NCBI GenBank assembly: GCA_965249955.1
Contig: OZ252261.1
Coordinates: 2,666,001 to 2,730,000, forward strand
Reading direction: 5' to 3'
From: SB11 sp965249955
GTDB lineage: Bacteria > Bacteroidota > Bacteroidia > UBA8524
DNA: 64,000 nucleotides
The position numbers were made by a program, and so were the translations under genes. The notes under the pieces were generated by a model. It worked only from the letters and a program-made list of their open reading frames with translations, was not told where the DNA came from and ran no database searches. Of the stretch, positions 62,131 through 64,000 are shown one piece after another. The first letter of the stretch is position 1. Every line of letters starts with the position of its first letter.

Positions 62131-62193
62131 GCTACTTTGTGAAGTATGCTTTTGACTTTGTGAAATGTATTTTTGACTTTGTGAAATCATTTT
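62131..62193. repeat. Three 21-bp tandem repeats upstream of the cargo gene
   Basis: The decamer ACTTTGTGAA recurs at 62134, 62155 and 62176, exactly 21 bases apart, in a unit like TTGACTTTGTGAAATnnATTT (the first copy is diverged). They sit about 65-125 bases upstream of the ATG at 62069. Two helical turns of spacing is typical of repeated protein-binding sites. No known operator is recognised. Confidence 0.7.
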
Positions 62194-62211
62194 TCGGTTT
62201 TGCAAAAAAAA

Positions 62212-62232
62212 AGCTACCCCATTGGGGTAGCT
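62212..62232 (-). terminator. Terminator of the T9SS cargo gene at 62263
   Basis: AGCTACCCC (62212-62220) pairs with GGGGTAGCT (62224-62232), preceded by a run of nine A on the plus strand, that is, T on the minus strand. It lies 31 bases past the stop codon. Confidence 0.85.
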
Positions 62233-62262
62233 AATAATTAATTTAATGTTTAATAGATATGG

Positions 62263-64000
62263 TTACTTCATTAACCACACAATGTTTTGGTTTAGGTTAT
62301 CACCTTGCACTTTTACAGTATACATGCCTTGTGCCATGTTTATATCACTTATATCAAGTACTAAGTTGTTTTTACCTTTTACCAATGTAAATGTTTGCGA
62401 GTAGTAAGCACGACCTAGCATATCGTAAACCGATACTTGCGCAGTTGTGGGTTGTTCAATATCAATTTCAACATTGGCATATTGTACACCTTGAGCAATA
62501 GGATTGGGGCTAACTTTTGCTTCTTTATCGCCTTTAGGTTCTGTTGGGGCTATACGGGCATTATTACCATCTGATTCAGACGGACTTGAACAAATTAATA
62601 ACTCTGATAGAGGTTGGTATACATCAATTTGCATTGGAAAATCAGTAAAGTTATTAGGGCCTGTATTATCGCTATTGGTATCAAAAAGATAATTTGGACC
62701 CGGTTGTTGATCTCCATCTTGTTGATCGTCTTTACAAGAGGTAACACCATTAAAATAGGCTTTGATTAAGTAATGGTCAAACCCGCCTATTTGTGGGATA
62801 TGAAACGATTGAGCATAAATAGCAATACCATCAGCATCAGGGCCAAAACCATTTAGCTGGTCAATGCGTATGCCTCTATCAGCATCAACATCGCCGTAAG
62901 TAAATTGTCCATTAGGTGTTAAATTACCATTGTTATCAAGTTTAAAAACCAGTACATCCTCGGTTCCGTGTACTCCATTATCTGTAGTACCTACCAAATA
63001 ATATTCTTCAACACCCATTGTATTTATTCTCTCCATAAGGTGGTTACACACATCATTATTAAGCGTAGGTGCACCGGCAACCATGTAATTAAATTTATTT
63101 GCCCATGCTACACTTTGGTTGTTATCCATAGCAATATTCCATGCATCGTTATTACCGCTTTCGTCTGTATATCCAGCAATAACAAAACCTTCACCATTTC
63201 CGCTTAAGTCTACATTAGTGTTAGCTGTTGGGATAATGCTAGTAAATACATCATTTGAAGCTTGTGTGCCATAAAAGGTATTAGGATTAAGCATATTGCC
63301 GTATATATCATCAATACGTAGAATAAAGCCATCAGTGTTTGCCCCTGCTACGCTTTGGTCGGTATGAGAACCTACAATCCAAAATTCATCAAGGCCATGT
63401 ACAGGGTGTAGGTAGGGTGATTCTATCATGTCGTATGGAATGTCTGAATCATTGGGGTTGTTATAGTCTAGTTCGTATATATGATCCCATGCTATTGTCC
63501 CATTTCTATCCACTTTAATAACAAAAACTTTGTTATAACGTGTTCCGGCTTCAATAACATAGCCGCAGATATAAAAGTTACCGGGGTTCTTTTTTGATTC
63601 TATTAAGGCTTGCACCCTTATACCTATATAGTTTCCATTTGGATACCAACCAAAATAATTTGGGCCGGGTTGGGTATTTCCCATTTGGTCTATCATATAA
63701 AAATAAGCGCCAAAACCCACCCCTGTTGCACCACGTGTATAAGCACCAGCTATGGCATAGCCTGAACCATCAGACATTTCTACTGTATGTATATTTTGAG
63801 TAACTAAGTTTGGGTTTAAGGCTGGAAAAGCACCTCCTATATCAGATACAGTATAATGATTGTTAAAGGTACCGGGGGCAGTGGTAGAGCCGTTGACGTC
63901 AGCTTTTTGAATATTAATGGCCGAACGACCTCCAAAAATAAACTCGCCTGGGCCGGCTAATAGGTGTTCAGGGCCACCTGCGTTGTATACATTCTGTCCG
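62263..64000 (-). CDS. T9SS cargo protein (tandem paralogue 2), N-terminus cut by window edge
   Basis: 578 codons visible. The frame remains open from the ATG at 63777 to the window end with no stop, and the 74 extra residues (GQNVYNAGGPEHLLAGPG and on) align with the N-terminal part of the paralogue at 60315, so 63777 is an internal Met. The signal peptide should lie just beyond 64000. The same propeller-like repeats (DRNGTIAWDHIYELD, NNQSVAWANKF, DNNGNLTPNGQFTYG) and the type A sorting domain (KVSPNPIAQGVQYANV) are present. Tandem duplication is evident. Confidence 0.9.
   Translation of the reverse strand, partial: GQNVYNAGGPEHLLAGPGEFIFGGRSAINIQKADVNGSTTAPGTFNNHYTVSDIGGAFPALNPNLVTQNIHTVEMSDGSGYAIAGAYTRGATGVGFGAYFYMIDQMGNTQPGPNYFGWYPNGNYIGIRVQALIESKKNPGNFYICGYVIEAGTRYNKVFVIKVDRNGTIAWDHIYELDYNNPNDSDIPYDMIESPYLHPVHGLDEFWIVGSHTDQSVAGANTDGFILRIDDIYGNMLNPNTFYGTQASNDVFTSIIPTANTNVDLSGNGEGFVIAGYTDESGNNDAWNIAMDNNQSVAWANKFNYMVAGAPTLNNDVCNHLMERINTMGVEEYYLVGTTDNGVHGTEDVLVFKLDNNGNLTPNGQFTYGDVDADRGIRIDQLNGFGPDADGIAIYAQSFHIPQIGGFDHYLIKAYFNGVTSCKDDQQDGDQQPGPNYLFDTNSDNTGPNNFTDFPMQIDVYQPLSELLICSSPSESDGNNARIAPTEPKGDKEAKVSPNPIAQGVQYANVEIDIEQPTTAQVSVYDMLGRAYYSQTFTLVKGKNNLVLDISDINMAQGMYTVKVQGDNLNQNIVWLMK

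Noticed and set aside
63777..63779. ATG at 63777 as the start of the last T9SS gene
   Set aside because: The frame remains open upstream to the window end and the extra residues align with the neighbouring paralogue, so this is an internal Met.

Overview
The window is about 64 kb of AT-rich DNA from the chromosome of a Bacteroidota bacterium. Three things point there. Many genes carry the Bacteroidota promoter core TAnnTTTG a few bases before the start codon. Several secreted proteins end in a type IX secretion (T9SS) type A sorting domain. Families typical of the phylum are present (DUF4296, DUF3822, WG repeats, carboxypeptidase-regulatory-like domains). The genus cannot be fixed from what is visible. 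No insertion sequence, prophage, integrase, CRISPR array, tRNA or ribosomal RNA operon was seen, so this reads as core chromosome with a few lineage-specific secreted proteins.

Layout. 1-3.1 kb: a truncated short-chain dehydrogenase, then a compact run ridA / methyltransferase / GNAT acetyltransferase, and an AIM24-like protein. 3.1-12 kb: kynureninase, an orphan LytTR response regulator, a DUF4296 lipoprotein, yggS, a DUF3822-rsmD-coaD operon, a YceI lipoprotein and a PaaN-type aldehyde dehydrogenase. 12-16 kb: a large PAS histidine kinase with its single-domain response regulator, then ychF. 16-25 kb: phosphoglucosamine mutase, a secreted nuclease/phosphatase-fold protein, polyphosphate kinase, a WG-repeat protein, the RNase P RNA gene, a sigma-54-type response regulator and a Sua5/YrdC enzyme. 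25-37 kb: lepA flanked by secreted proteins, including a very small sorting-domain protein, an NHL/PKD protein and a 2082-residue mosaic surface protein. 37-46 kb: purC, phoH, a SAM hydroxide adenosyltransferase, ndk, an NrnA-like phosphoesterase, two FKBP proteins and rfbB. 46-54.6 kb: gyrB, two small envelope proteins, an operon (psi-like protein, rdgB, membrane J-protein, asparaginase, RluA-type synthase) and ilvE. 54.7-64 kb: a Pat-like acetyltransferase, a chromate transporter, menA-menC, a TerB-like protein and two tandem paralogous T9SS cargo proteins, the last cut by the window edge.

How the genes relate. Most of the window is housekeeping: translation and ribosome maturation (rsmD, lepA, RluA family, Sua5, ychF, rnpB), nucleotide and coenzyme metabolism (coaD, purC, ndk, rdgB, NrnA), replication (gyrB, possibly a psi subunit), menaquinone (menA, menC) and branched-chain amino acids (ilvE). 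The accessory layer is the secreted and outer-membrane set: T9SS cargo, lipoproteins and periplasmic FKBPs. Intergenic regions are short, with strong hairpin terminators and promoters lying almost on the start codons. Two intergenic regions look like small RNA genes. No clear new multi-gene system was found. The most interesting items are the mosaic 2082-residue surface protein, a protein resembling the psi subunit (HolD) of DNA polymerase III, the near-leaderless promoters, and the two possible small RNAs.
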